Shown here one piece after another: positions 1-7,402 of a DNA stretch of 27,804 nt. The stretch spans positions 1 through 27,804 of the forward strand of contig JAEZNB010000006.1 in the NCBI GenBank assembly GCA_023441965.1, read 5' to 3'. The stretch is from Bacillota bacterium. Its GTDB lineage: Bacteria > Bacillota > Clostridia > Lachnospirales > Lachnospiraceae. The translations under genes were made by a program, and so were the position numbers. The notes below the pieces were generated by a model that was not told where the DNA came from, did not search any database, and saw only the letters and a list, made by a program, of their open reading frames with translations. Positions within the stretch are counted from its first letter, which is position 1. The number at the start of each line of letters is the position of its first letter.

Positions 1-54
1 AAGTGCAGTAATGCATGCAGCTGACTGTTACTAATAGGTCGAGGGCTTGACCTG
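1..54 (+). rRNA. 23S ribosomal RNA, 3' end only
   Basis: The first bases contain the conserved end of 23S rRNA: GCTGACTGTTACTAATAGG followed by TCGAGGGCTTGACC. This resembles the 3' terminus in Lachnospiraceae and other Clostridia. The rest of the gene lies upstream of the window. The mature end is placed at about base 52-54 by comparison with the known end of the family, so it may be off by a few bases. No 5S rRNA or tRNA follows in the window. Confidence 0.93.
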
Positions 55-72
55 AAAAGGTTTTTACAGAGG

Positions 73-103
73 AAGCGTAAGCTTGGGCAACCGGCTGACG
101 CTT
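73..103 (+). other. Hairpin in the spacer after 23S rRNA
   Basis: AAGCGT at 73-78 pairs with ACGCTT at 98-103, with a GC-rich loop. It lies about 20 bases beyond the 23S end and has no T-tract. It may be a processing or spacer structure rather than a terminator. Between it and the promoter at 279 there are only the two terminators; no gene is visible from 55 to 427. Confidence 0.4.
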
Positions 104-155
104 GGACGTCATCATTTTCTGGTGTAGGATTAGTCAATTGAATAAGACCAATTAG

Positions 156-187
156 AAGCCTGAAGCAGATATGCTTTAGGTTTTTTG
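156..187 (+). terminator. Intrinsic terminator after the rRNA operon (repeat copy A)
   Basis: AAGCCTGAAGC (156-166) pairs with GCTTTAGGTTT (173-183) across a 6-base loop, with two G-U pairs, and runs into a T-tract at 181-186. The stem is almost identical to the terminators at 2156 and 12654. The 30 bases upstream also match the region before the 2156 copy. Confidence 0.8.
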
Positions 188-197
188 TTGTATTCAG

Positions 198-230
198 AAG
201 CTCAAGGTGTGGGATCGCCCTGGGCTTTTT
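198..230 (+). terminator. Second intrinsic terminator after the rRNA operon
   Basis: AAGCTCAAGG (198-207) pairs with CCCTGGGCTT (218-227) with one mismatch and two G-T pairs, followed by TTTTT (to 230). It lies directly after the first terminator, giving a tandem pair, as is plausible behind a highly transcribed rRNA operon. The outer stem resembles that of the terminator at 5172. Confidence 0.7.
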
Positions 231-278
231 GATTAATATATATTTTAATGAATATGATAACAGTATTATGTTAATTAA

Positions 279-307
279 TTGACATAATATGCCACCTGTA
301 TTATGAT
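279..307 (+). promoter_or_regulatory. SigmaA-type promoter P1 with an internal dyad
   Basis: TTGACA (279-284), a 17-base spacer and TATGAT (302-307) form a near-consensus promoter. Between the boxes CATAATA (283-289) and TATTATG (299-305) form a perfect inverted repeat with a 9-base gap. The sequence around it, including CCTGTA before the -10 and GTATAAATTTAACA after it, recurs at 12685 and in diverged form at 10724. It should drive the 2H phosphoesterase gene at 428, leaving a leader of roughly 110 bases. Confidence 0.8.
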
Positions 308-427
308 ATGATGTATAAATTTAACAGACGATAGGTTGAGTATAAAATATCACGTCAATTACTGCAAAATAAATATATGCTTTACAGATACCACATAGTT
401 TTCAAAGAATATTACGGGGTAAAATTA

Positions 428-946
428 ATGATAGAGAGATGTATTATGATATTCCCGGAATTTGAGAATATGGAAATTATTAATCGTCTTAGAGCTTTGT
501 ATGATCCGCTAGTCAATCTAGTGCAACCACATATTACTCTGGTTTTTCCATTTAAAAGCACAATTACTACTAAGCAGTTGGCTGAACATTTGAATGATAC
601 ACTAAAGGATATTAGAAAATTTAGTTTGACGCTACAAGGAATTTCGCCTTATCAAATAGGTGGAAATTATCTTTTCTTAAATATACGGATTGGCAATGAA
701 GCAATTCGAGTATTACACGATAAATTATACACGGGAATTTTAAAGAAGTTTTGTAGAATGGATATACCATTTGTTCCACACATGACAATTGGAAATATTG
801 ATAAAGACAGCGAATATAGAAAAGCAATTCATCATACAAAAGAAATTGATGAGTTGTTTTGTACACAAGTGACGAGAATAAGTGTTGAGACAATAGGAGA
901 ATCAGGAGAGTCAATGATAGAGTATGAGTACAATTTATTGGATTAA
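428..946 (+). CDS. 2H phosphoesterase (2'-5' RNA ligase superfamily)
   Basis: This 172-residue protein has the two hallmark H-x-T motifs of the 2H phosphoesterase superfamily: PHITLVFPF (H35, T37) and PHMTIGN (H118, T120). Known members act on 2',5'- or cyclic phosphodiester bonds in RNA or nucleotides; the substrate here cannot be read from sequence. An earlier in-frame ATG at 377 exists, but the start at 428 has a GGGG ribosome-binding element at 416-419 and places the usual hydrophobic strand (MIFPEF) near the N terminus. Promoter P1 lies upstream. The gene and its two downstream neighbours look more AT-rich than most of the window, and all three sit between two copies of a terminator repeat, which suggests acquired DNA. 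Cytoplasmic, with no signal peptide or membrane segment. Confidence 0.8.
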   Translation: MIERCIMIFPEFENMEIINRLRALYDPLVNLVQPHITLVFPFKSTITTKQLAEHLNDTLKDIRKFSLTLQGISPYQIGGNYLFLNIRIGNEAIRVLHDKLYTGILKKFCRMDIPFVPHMTIGNIDKDSEYRKAIHHTKEIDELFCTQVTRISVETIGESGESMIEYEYNLLD

Positions 947-1078
947 GAATAGATGCCGGGAACAAGAGACCTTAGTTGAAATATACGCATTTTAATATCA
1001 TGGACTGATAATGATTTTGACGGATATTATAAGAAAAGGATACGTACTGAAGAATGGCTACGCAATAAAATCACAGCA

Positions 1079-1417
1079 TTGGGAATAAAACCAAAGAATA
1101 TTTCACCACTTTACTTTGTATTAGGTGAGAGTACTTATCTAAATAAATGGTTTGAAAATGGGAAGAAGACAAGGTTATTGTTGAGTCAGATTAATGCTGA
1201 AGATGTCAGCTTTACCTATGGTGATTCCATGTCAATGATGGATTCGGTTGATAGAATGGACCCTTTCAACAAGGAATTATTATATAACTTCATCAAAGAA
1301 AAAACAGATGATGTGGCTTCATACTTAAAAAATCTTAATAAGCAAAACCGATACATTGAAGTACAGCTTTGGAACGATATATATGTAAAAGAGCTTAATG
1401 ACATATCAAAAGAGTAA
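1079..1417 (+). CDS. Unrecognised protein with uncertain or disrupted 5' end
   Basis: The frame is open from 980 to a TAA at 1415-1417 but contains no ATG or GTG. The only usual initiator is TTG at 1079, which has no ribosome binding site. The codons before it look coding (SWTDNDFDGYYKKRIRTEEW, from about 998 to 1057), so the real protein probably starts further upstream. In the same frame an ATG at 953 is followed by only eight sense codons and a TGA at 977. The gene may therefore be a pseudogene cut by one nonsense change, or may start at a rare codon such as ATT at 989. The product would be about 112-146 residues, acidic and soluble. I do not recognise the family. It lies between the 2H phosphoesterase and the kinase-like gene, 11 bases before the latter's start. 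Confidence 0.5.
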   Translation: MGIKPKNISPLYFVLGESTYLNKWFENGKKTRLLLSQINAEDVSFTYGDSMSMMDSVDRMDPFNKELLYNFIKEKTDDVASYLKNLNKQNRYIEVQLWNDIYVKELNDISKE

Positions 1418-1428
1418 GGGAGATGCTC

Positions 1429-2046
1429 ATGTCGAATCAAGTTAGGGGGATTATACTTGAAGGACAATCTTGTTCTGGTAAGACATCAATTTTTAATGCA
1501 ATAAAGAGACATCATTTCATTGAAAAAGATGCAGAACGCAATGTTATATACTTATCTGAACAATACTCCCAAACACTGAATTTAATCAATGGAGAATTGA
1601 AGAACTTAAGTCAAGAGGAAAACCTGAGAGTGTTATCGGATAGAATATCAATGCTTGAGCAGCTTAATCATTATGCGAGCTGCATGGGAGAACATTCCCG
1701 TTGTTCAAGAGGCTTGTTTTATGTTTTTGAAAGATTCCATTTAAATTATGCTTTTAGTTTTAATGATGTAGACTCGTATGAGTACTTACAACTTGAAAAA
1801 AGACTATCAAATTTGAATGCCAAAGTGGTCCTATGTACGATCAGTTCTGAAAAAACAGAACCAAGATTACGGCATAGATCACACTATACAAAGGAAGAGG
1901 TTACGCAAGAGAGTATAGATCAATATATTGCCAGACAGCAGCAACTGATTAACATCGCAGAAAAATCTTCATTACCGACTATGATAATCAATACAGATAA
2001 CTTAATATGGGACAGTTATGCAGACATGATACTTAATAGCATTTGA
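1429..2046 (+). CDS. P-loop kinase-like protein (thymidylate/nucleoside kinase fold)
   Basis: This 205-residue protein has a Walker A loop near its N terminus (GQSCSGKT, residues 12-19), an ERFHLNYA segment resembling the acceptor-binding motif of nucleoside and nucleotide kinases, and an arginine-rich segment (RLRHRSHYT) that could be a LID. This supports a small-molecule or nucleotide kinase; the substrate is unknown. ATG at 1429 is preferred over ATG at 1423 because the strong AAGGGAG at 1416-1422 is six bases before it but touches the earlier ATG. It begins 11 bases after the preceding ORF and probably shares its transcript from P1. The unit ends at the terminator at 2156. A link with the 2H phosphoesterase in RNA or nucleotide metabolism is inference. 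Confidence 0.7.
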   Translation: MSNQVRGIILEGQSCSGKTSIFNAIKRHHFIEKDAERNVIYLSEQYSQTLNLINGELKNLSQEENLRVLSDRISMLEQLNHYASCMGEHSRCSRGLFYVFERFHLNYAFSFNDVDSYEYLQLEKRLSNLNAKVVLCTISSEKTEPRLRHRSHYTKEEVTQESIDQYIARQQQLINIAEKSSLPTMIINTDNLIWDSYADMILNSI

Positions 2047-2155
2047 TGCATAAGTCAGATGTATTACTATAGTAGGAGAAGGTTATAGAATTATGACCAG
2101 GTAATAAAGCGCCATTTTCCGATTTTGGTTTAGTCAGTTGAATAGGTATAAGTAG

Positions 2156-2190
2156 AAGCCTGAAGCTTAATTGCTTTAGGCTTTTGTTTT
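2156..2190 (+). terminator. Intrinsic terminator (repeat copy B)
   Basis: AAGCCTGAAGC (2156-2166) pairs with GCTTTAGGCTT (2173-2183) with one G-T pair over a 6-base loop, followed by TTGTTTT. Upstream, CATTTTC and TTAGTCA.TTGAATA occur at the same mutual spacing as in the copy behind the rRNA operon, so a segment of about 70 bases (2113-2190 against 108-187) is repeated. Confidence 0.85.
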
Positions 2191-2484
2191 AGAGTATAAG
2201 GATGAGTATAAGTCCATCTCCGATCATTCATTTTGAAGAGGATCATTATATCAACAAGTAAATTCTATTTGGAATTTTATGGTTGTCTATCCATCGTATG
2301 GTATGGTACAATATTCCATAAAATGAAAGTAACAACCAAATACAAGCAACTGACTATTGATCGGATTAGCATCGGTTTTATTTTGTAATCTAAGCTCATA
2401 TTTTACAAGCTTTCAAATGGACTATTTATGCGTTGCGGTGATTCGCACGTTTAAATATATTATAAAATGAGAGGAGAGGTGGTA
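2191..2484 (+). other. Intergenic region before the protease gene
   Basis: No gene is visible here. It holds a possible promoter at 2283-2312 and a small hairpin (TGCG/CGCA, about 2434-2446) some 30 bases before the protease ribosome binding site. I see no riboswitch or repeat in it. Confidence 0.4.
2283..2312 (+). promoter_or_regulatory. Possible promoter for the protease gene
   Basis: TTGTCT (2283-2288), an 18-base spacer and TACAAT (2307-2312) resemble a sigmaA promoter. It lies about 170 bases before the start codon. It is the best match in this gap, but other start points are possible. Confidence 0.4.
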
Positions 2485-4362
2485 ATGAATAAAGGCTCTG
2501 GCAGATTAGTTCTTAGAGGGACGATCATATTGATGTTACTGGTGGGAGCGCTTATTCTTGGACAACAAAGGATGACTAAATCATATGCAGAGGGAATGAC
2601 AGGAGATAGATTTGTACCGGGACATGTTATCGTATTCGTAAAGTCCGAATACTTACAGACAGAACAATTTACTATGGGTAAAGGACCGGCTTCCTATGAG
2701 AACCGTGGACTATATGCAGATCTGATGCCGGGTATCGACATTCAATCAGCAGAAGAGTTAATGTCTGTTGACGGGCAAGAGGGGAGAAGAAACACCAACG
2801 AAACAGAAGCTATTTACAGCGGTAGAATGGTATTGCTGGAGCTTCAGAAGAAGGGGGAGCAGGACGTACTTGATGCGATAGAATTGCTGAAGCAAAATCC
2901 GGCAGTTGAATTTGCAGAACCTGATTACTACATGCAGCCCTGCAGTACATATCCAAATGACCCGCTTTTCACAAATCAACATTCATTGAGCAAGATCAGC
3001 GCTCCGCAGGCCTGGGATATTACGACAGGTAGTTATACCGTTAAAATCGGTATCATGGATGATGGGGTTGATATTAACCATCCGGATTTAGTGAATAATA
3101 TCTGGAGGAATGAAGCTGAAATCAATGGTATCGCAGGAGTGGATGATGATCTTAACGGATATATTGACGACACCTATGGGTATGATGTGAATGGCATAGG
3201 CGTGTCGGTTGATGAAACCGGCCATGGAACCGTCTGTGCCAGTATGGCCGGAGCGGTTGGCAATAACGGGATAGGCATATCGGGAGTTGCCTGGAACGTA
3301 GCGATTGTACCTATTAAGGTTTATAGTTTAAACTTAAAAGGAATTACTACCTCTACTACTGTAAGAGGGATAAAATATGCAGACGATACCGGAATAGAGA
3401 TCCTATCCATCAGTTATGGTAAATACTATGGTGATGCTGCTGAATATATAGCAGTCAGCAATAGTAAGGCTTTGATCGTTGCAGGAGCCGGTAACGATAG
3501 CAAGCAAGATTGTTTGTATCCGGCTACCTGGTCCTGTGACAATATTATCTCAGTAGCATCAACCGATATGAATGATAATCTGAGCAGTTTTTCAAATTAT
3601 AGTAGTGCCTTGGTGGATCTGGCGGCTCCGGGAGATCAGCTGCTTTGCTGTGAAAAAGGAGGAGGCTATAAAACGATTTCCGGGACTTCCTTATCTACTC
3701 CGATTGTTGCCGGAGCAGCTGCGCTTCTGAAAGCCTATGACCCAAGCCTAACAACTGCAGAGCTGAAAACAGCCTTACTAAGGGGAGTGGATATCATTCC
3801 CAGTCTAAGCGATAAGACCTTAACAGGAGGCAGGCTGAATATTTATAAATCACTTACCTATGTGAAGAAGAAGGGACAGTTTATTCCCCACTTCTATAAT
3901 CAGGTGATAGCACCCGAATCAAATATGCTCTATCCTAATTTTAAGCTGTATTATCAAGGTGAGCCGGTTGACTTAAAGGACGTTACGATCAGATACTATT
4001 ACACCAGAGAGGGCCAAACGGATCAGAATTTCTGGTGTGATTATAGCGGAGTGAATGGTTTCAATGGCGCTTATCGCAACATTACGTCAAGTATAAACGG
4101 CTCGATTGTAACGATGCCTAAGACTGCACCCAGAGCCAACCATTACTTAGACATTACATTTAAACCGGGTGCTGGAATACTGTTGCCGGGGGATTGCCTT
4201 GAAGTAAAATGTAGGATAGCAAAGAAGGATTGGAGCAACTATAATCAATCAAATGACCGACACTTCAATAAAACTGCGACGAATTACGAGTACTCGGATA
4301 AAATATGTATCTATTATAAGGGTATGCTAATGACCGGAGATGACCCTACGAAAACGTATTAA
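2485..4362 (+). CDS. Secreted subtilisin-like (S8) serine protease with C-terminal CBM3
   Basis: The 625-residue product begins with a signal peptide or membrane anchor (about residues 10-35). A propeptide-like domain follows (about 45-145, ending NPAVEFAEPDYYMQP), then the S8 catalytic domain with Asp192 (MDDGVD), His247 (ETGHGT), oxyanion-hole Asn337 (AGAGND) and Ser402 (GTSLSTP). From about residue 465 to the end the sequence is a family 3 carbohydrate-binding module. It keeps positions equivalent to the planar cellulose-binding strip of CBM3a: Asp519 and Tyr520 (FWCDY), Tyr530, Arg577 and Trp583 (KDWSNYNQSND). The module follows the protease directly, without a Pro/Thr linker. Start chosen at 2485 because AGGAGAGGTGG precedes it; an ATG at 2467 lacks such a site. 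Likely exported and bound to cellulose, perhaps processing cellulases or degrading plant-wall protein; that role is inference. Confidence 0.93.
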   Translation: MNKGSGRLVLRGTIILMLLVGALILGQQRMTKSYAEGMTGDRFVPGHVIVFVKSEYLQTEQFTMGKGPASYENRGLYADLMPGIDIQSAEELMSVDGQEGRRNTNETEAIYSGRMVLLELQKKGEQDVLDAIELLKQNPAVEFAEPDYYMQPCSTYPNDPLFTNQHSLSKISAPQAWDITTGSYTVKIGIMDDGVDINHPDLVNNIWRNEAEINGIAGVDDDLNGYIDDTYGYDVNGIGVSVDETGHGTVCASMAGAVGNNGIGISGVAWNVAIVPIKVYSLNLKGITTSTTVRGIKYADDTGIEILSISYGKYYGDAAEYIAVSNSKALIVAGAGNDSKQDCLYPATWSCDNIISVASTDMNDNLSSFSNYSSALVDLAAPGDQLLCCEKGGGYKTISGTSLSTPIVAGAAALLKAYDPSLTTAELKTALLRGVDIIPSLSDKTLTGGRLNIYKSLTYVKKKGQFIPHFYNQVIAPESNMLYPNFKLYYQGEPVDLKDVTIRYYYTREGQTDQNFWCDYSGVNGFNGAYRNITSSINGSIVTMPKTAPRANHYLDITFKPGAGILLPGDCLEVKCRIAKKDWSNYNQSNDRHFNKTATNYEYSDKICIYYKGMLMTGDDPTKTY

Positions 4363-4537
4363 TTAAGAGTTCATTACTTATCATATCACTATAATAATGG
4401 ATCAATATTTGATTGTCATATGATAGAGTGTATGGTAGGCTTGATAGTGGAGCAGTTGATAAAGGGCAGTGAATCTGGGTACCCGCATTTTCGGATTCTG
4501 TATAAGCCTCATCTATAAAGCACAAAGGAGAGCAGGT

Positions 4538-5095
4538 ATGATTGATTTATGGGAAGAACTTTATACAGACAGACTTATCTTAAGAAAAATGAGTTTCCAG
4601 GATGTTGATTTTATCTATAAGCACTTTGGTGATGAAGAGGTATGCAGATATATGGTTGACAATGAGACGGTAAAAACCGTAGAGGAAGCCCTAGATATTA
4701 TCAAGTGGAGCCACTCAAATCCGGAGTATCCAACCAACAATCGATGGCTCATCATATATACGGAAACGAATGAGCCGATAGGTACAATTGGTTACCATAG
4801 GTGGGATAGGAATAATCGTATCGCTGAGATCGGTTATGATTTAAGTCAAAGCTATTGGAAAAAGGGTATCATGAGCGAGGCTATGAGTAAGGTCCTTGCA
4901 TTTGGATTTGATAAAATGGAACTTAACAGAATACAGGCATTTGTACATATTGAAAATACAGCCTCCTATCAAATACTTCGTAGACATGGATTTTATGCGG
5001 AAGGTATTATCAGGGATATGTATTTATTCCGAGGGAAATATCATGATCATTATATGATGTCCTTACTGGCCAAAGACTATCAGACGAAGCACTAA
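4538..5095 (+). CDS. GNAT-family N-acetyltransferase (RimJ/RimL-like)
   Basis: The 185-residue protein opens with the ERLILR-like segment typical of Acetyltransf_3 proteins (TDRLILRKMSFQDVDFIYKHF). It has the central PIGTIGYH strand, the acetyl-CoA region (QSYWKKGIMSEAMSKVLAFGF) and the C-terminal ENTASYQILRRHGF helix that follows it in this family. These enzymes transfer acetyl groups from acetyl-CoA to amines, often protein N termini or antibiotics; the substrate is unknown. The start at 4538 has AAAGGAG at 4524-4530; a GTG at 4469 would add 23 residues without a good site. It lies 175 bases after the protease and is followed by a terminator at 5172. It may have its own weak promoter near TATAAT at 4390-4395. 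Confidence 0.85.
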   Translation: MIDLWEELYTDRLILRKMSFQDVDFIYKHFGDEEVCRYMVDNETVKTVEEALDIIKWSHSNPEYPTNNRWLIIYTETNEPIGTIGYHRWDRNNRIAEIGYDLSQSYWKKGIMSEAMSKVLAFGFDKMELNRIQAFVHIENTASYQILRRHGFYAEGIIRDMYLFRGKYHDHYMMSLLAKDYQTKH

Positions 5096-5171
5096 TTCTA
5101 CGGAGCCCAAGCTGATGTCAGGGCTTGAATTATCAGAAGCAATAAGAATTAGGTTTTATCTATTTATGATT

Positions 5172-5203
5172 AAGCTCAAAGCAGCGATGCTTTGGGCTTT
5201 TTT
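5172..5203 (+). terminator. Intrinsic terminator after the GNAT gene
   Basis: AAGCTCAAAGC (5172-5182) pairs with GCTTTGGGCTT (5189-5199) with one G-T pair and a 6-base loop, then a T-tract to 5203. It is a strong canonical terminator, separating the GNAT gene from the tetR operon. Confidence 0.9.
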
Positions 5204-5243
5204 AATGACCGGATAAAAAAATTTAATTTTTTTATTTCTGCTA

Positions 5244-5272
5244 TTAACAAATGGAATATAATGCTATATTTT
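5244..5272 (+). promoter_or_regulatory. Probable promoter of the tetR efflux operon
   Basis: TTAACA (5244-5249) and TATTTT (5267-5272) are 17 bases apart, in a very AT-rich stretch. A TATAAT at 5257-5262 is an alternative -10 but has no matching -35. Either would start transcription close to the palindrome at 5280. Confidence 0.45.
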
Positions 5273-5279
5273 ATATATA

Positions 5280-5294
5280 GACCGACGGTCGGTC
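5280..5294. promoter_or_regulatory. Likely TetR-family operator
   Basis: GACCGAC-G-GTCGGTC is a perfect inverted repeat (7-1-7) at the expected transcription start of the operon, 117 bases before the tetR start codon. TetR-family proteins typically bind such dyads and repress their own operon. Direct binding is inferred from position and symmetry. Confidence 0.75.
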
Positions 5295-5410
5295 GGTGAA
5301 AATAATCCAAGAGGATTAACAACTTTCTTATACTCATAAAGAGCTAGATAATAGCAATAACACATACCTAAGACAGTTAACGAAGCAATGAAATAGAATG
5401 AGGTGAGCAA

Positions 5411-6034
5411 ATGAGGACTATAAAAGAACATGATGTAAGACGAAATGAGATCATTGATAAGGCTGCGGTACTTTTTGAGACAAACGGCTATAACAAGACC
5501 ACAATCAACGATATCCTTCGAGAGGTCAATATTGCGAAGGGAACCTTCTATTATTATTTTAAATCCAAGGAAGAGGTTATGGATGCCATCATGGACCGGT
5601 ATTTGGAGATAGGACTTGAACGGGCAGAGACTGTAAAAGCTCGGAAGGATCTTTCTCCGACAGAGAAGCTTCTGCATGTGATGTTGGCCTTAAGGATGAG
5701 CGAACCTGACAGTGGGGTAATCGAAGAGCTTCATAATCCCGAGAATGCTTTGATGCATCAGAAATCACTCTCCGGGATTGTTACGGGTATGACACCGGTC
5801 ATGACAGAGATTGTGAAGGAAGGCATCGCAGCCGGAGACTTTACAACACCGTTTCCTACACAGACGATACAGATCATTCTGGCTGCCAGTATGACACTTC
5901 TGGATGAAGGCATCTTCTCCTTCTCTAAGGAGGAACAGTTTCTGCTGCTACAGGCAGTGATTCATTCCTTCGAAACGCTGCTGGGAGCAGAAAAGGGAAG
6001 CTTTAGCAAGTATATACAAGCCTTTTTAGAGTAA
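5411..6034 (+). CDS. TetR/AcrR-family transcriptional regulator
   Basis: The 207-residue protein has the TetR N-terminal helix-turn-helix (about residues 10-57), including GYNKTTINDILREVNIAKG and FYYYFKSKEEVM, followed by an alpha-helical ligand-binding region with no family-wide motif. It probably represses the efflux operon it heads by binding the palindrome at 5280-5294 and lets go when it binds a drug or metabolite. ATG at 5411 follows GAGGTGAG. Its TAA overlaps the next possible start (TAATG at 6032-6036), indicating translational coupling to the MFS exporter. Confidence 0.93.
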   Translation: MRTIKEHDVRRNEIIDKAAVLFETNGYNKTTINDILREVNIAKGTFYYYFKSKEEVMDAIMDRYLEIGLERAETVKARKDLSPTEKLLHVMLALRMSEPDSGVIEELHNPENALMHQKSLSGIVTGMTPVMTEIVKEGIAAGDFTTPFPTQTIQIILAASMTLLDEGIFSFSKEEQFLLLQAVIHSFETLLGAEKGSFSKYIQAFLE

Positions 6035-7398
6035 TGAAGAAAGATAGGGAAAAAATGAGTTCGGAAAATAAAGCATTTCAAAAATATCTTATGATATGGA
6101 TTGGAGAATTTATCTCCAGTATAGGGAGTGGCTTGACAGCCTTTGCCCTGGGCGTTTACGTCTTTCAGACCTGGGATAGCGCAGCAGCGGTGTCGCTCAC
6201 TACACTTTGTGCTTTTCTCCCTACGATACTGCTGAATCCGGTGGGAGGTGTTCTGGCAGATCGGTTTGACAGAAGGCTCATGATGATTTGTGGGGATTTA
6301 TTCTCCGCTATCGGTTTGATCTACATATTAATCTGCTTCCGGTCAGGAGGACTGGAGCAGTGGCAGATCTATATCGGGGTAACAATCAGTGCAGTATTTG
6401 TAGCCCTTTTGGAACCGGCTTATAAAGCAACGATTACGGACCTGTTATCAGAAGAGGATTATGCGAAGGCAAGCGGTATGATGCAGCTGGCCGCTTCCTC
6501 AAAATATCTCTTATCCCCCTTGATTGGTGCCTTTCTGTTGTCCTTTACCAGTATCGGAACGATTTTCATCATGGATATCTCAACCTTAGGGGTCACCGTA
6601 ATCATTGTCGCCTTAATCAGGAAGAGCATACCCCTACGGAAGCAGTACAGGGAGAAACTAAGGCTATTAGGTGATCTGAAGGAAGGCTGGCATGCCTTAT
6701 CCGGCAATCGGGGAGTGATGACAATTGTTATTCTGATCTCCGTGGCAACCTTTTATCTCGGCTTCCTGCAGACTTTAATTTCACCGATGATACTTTCCTT
6801 CTCAAATGAAAAGGCTCTTGGGATCATTGAGTCTGTCAGTGCAGTCGCTATGTTGATCGGCAGTGTTGTGATCGGGATCCTCCATTTGAAGAGATATGTA
6901 TCAACCTTAGCAGCAGGCTTTGGCTTTGCGGGTATATTTATCATTTTCCTCGGAAGCTCAACGAATCTTATCCTCATCACGATTGCCGGGGTGATGTTTT
7001 TCACTGTGTTGCCCTTCATCAATACCAGTGCCGAGGTGATGATAAGATGCAGGATACCTAATGCAGTACAGGGCAGGGCGTGGGGACTGATCAGTATCCT
7101 GTCACAGATGGGATTTGTTCTGGCTTATGCCTGCGCCGGAGTAGTGGCAGATCAGATATTCAATCCGATGTTCCTTACGGACGGATTATTAGCAGGGACA
7201 GTCGGTAGAATCATTGGGGTCGGACCTGGACGTGGAATTGGATTTATGTTGATCCTATCAGGGTTCTTTTTGATCGTTCTGGGTCTGGTGATCAGAAAAA
7301 TGAAAATACTAAAGACGATGGAAGCGGCAGTGACGAATACGAAAGAAGCAGCCGGTCAGGGAGCGATCCCGGACCAATCTCTGAAAGGTGAGGGGTAA
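6034..7398 (+). CDS. MFS-family efflux transporter
   Basis: The 454-residue protein is strongly hydrophobic with about 12 membrane segments. It has the MFS loop 2-3 motif (GGVLADRFDRRL) and an N terminus (IWIGEFISSIGSGLTAFALG) typical of the MFS_3 group, which includes enterobactin and macrolide exporters. It likely exports a toxic compound using the proton gradient. The ATG at 6034 overlaps the tetR stop; an ATG at 6055 with AGGGA just before it is an equally possible start and would shorten the protein by seven residues. The cytoplasmic tail after the last segment is charged and not conserved. Co-regulation by the upstream TetR protein is expected. Confidence 0.9.
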   Translation: MKKDREKMSSENKAFQKYLMIWIGEFISSIGSGLTAFALGVYVFQTWDSAAAVSLTTLCAFLPTILLNPVGGVLADRFDRRLMMICGDLFSAIGLIYILICFRSGGLEQWQIYIGVTISAVFVALLEPAYKATITDLLSEEDYAKASGMMQLAASSKYLLSPLIGAFLLSFTSIGTIFIMDISTLGVTVIIVALIRKSIPLRKQYREKLRLLGDLKEGWHALSGNRGVMTIVILISVATFYLGFLQTLISPMILSFSNEKALGIIESVSAVAMLIGSVVIGILHLKRYVSTLAAGFGFAGIFIIFLGSSTNLILITIAGVMFFTVLPFINTSAEVMIRCRIPNAVQGRAWGLISILSQMGFVLAYACAGVVADQIFNPMFLTDGLLAGTVGRIIGVGPGRGIGFMLILSGFFLIVLGLVIRKMKILKTMEAAVTNTKEAAGQGAIPDQSLKGEG

Positions 7399-7402
7399 GT
7401 GA

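Noticed and set aside
977..979. TGA read as selenocysteine in the ORF after the 2H phosphoesterase
   Set aside because: No SECIS-like hairpin or selenoprotein family is recognisable; the stop lies only eight codons after a poor start, so a nonsense change or wrong start is simpler.
4379..4425. TATCATAT/ATATGATA inverted repeat after the protease gene
   Set aside because: The stem is AT-only with a long loop and no T-tract; it may be chance in AT-rich DNA.
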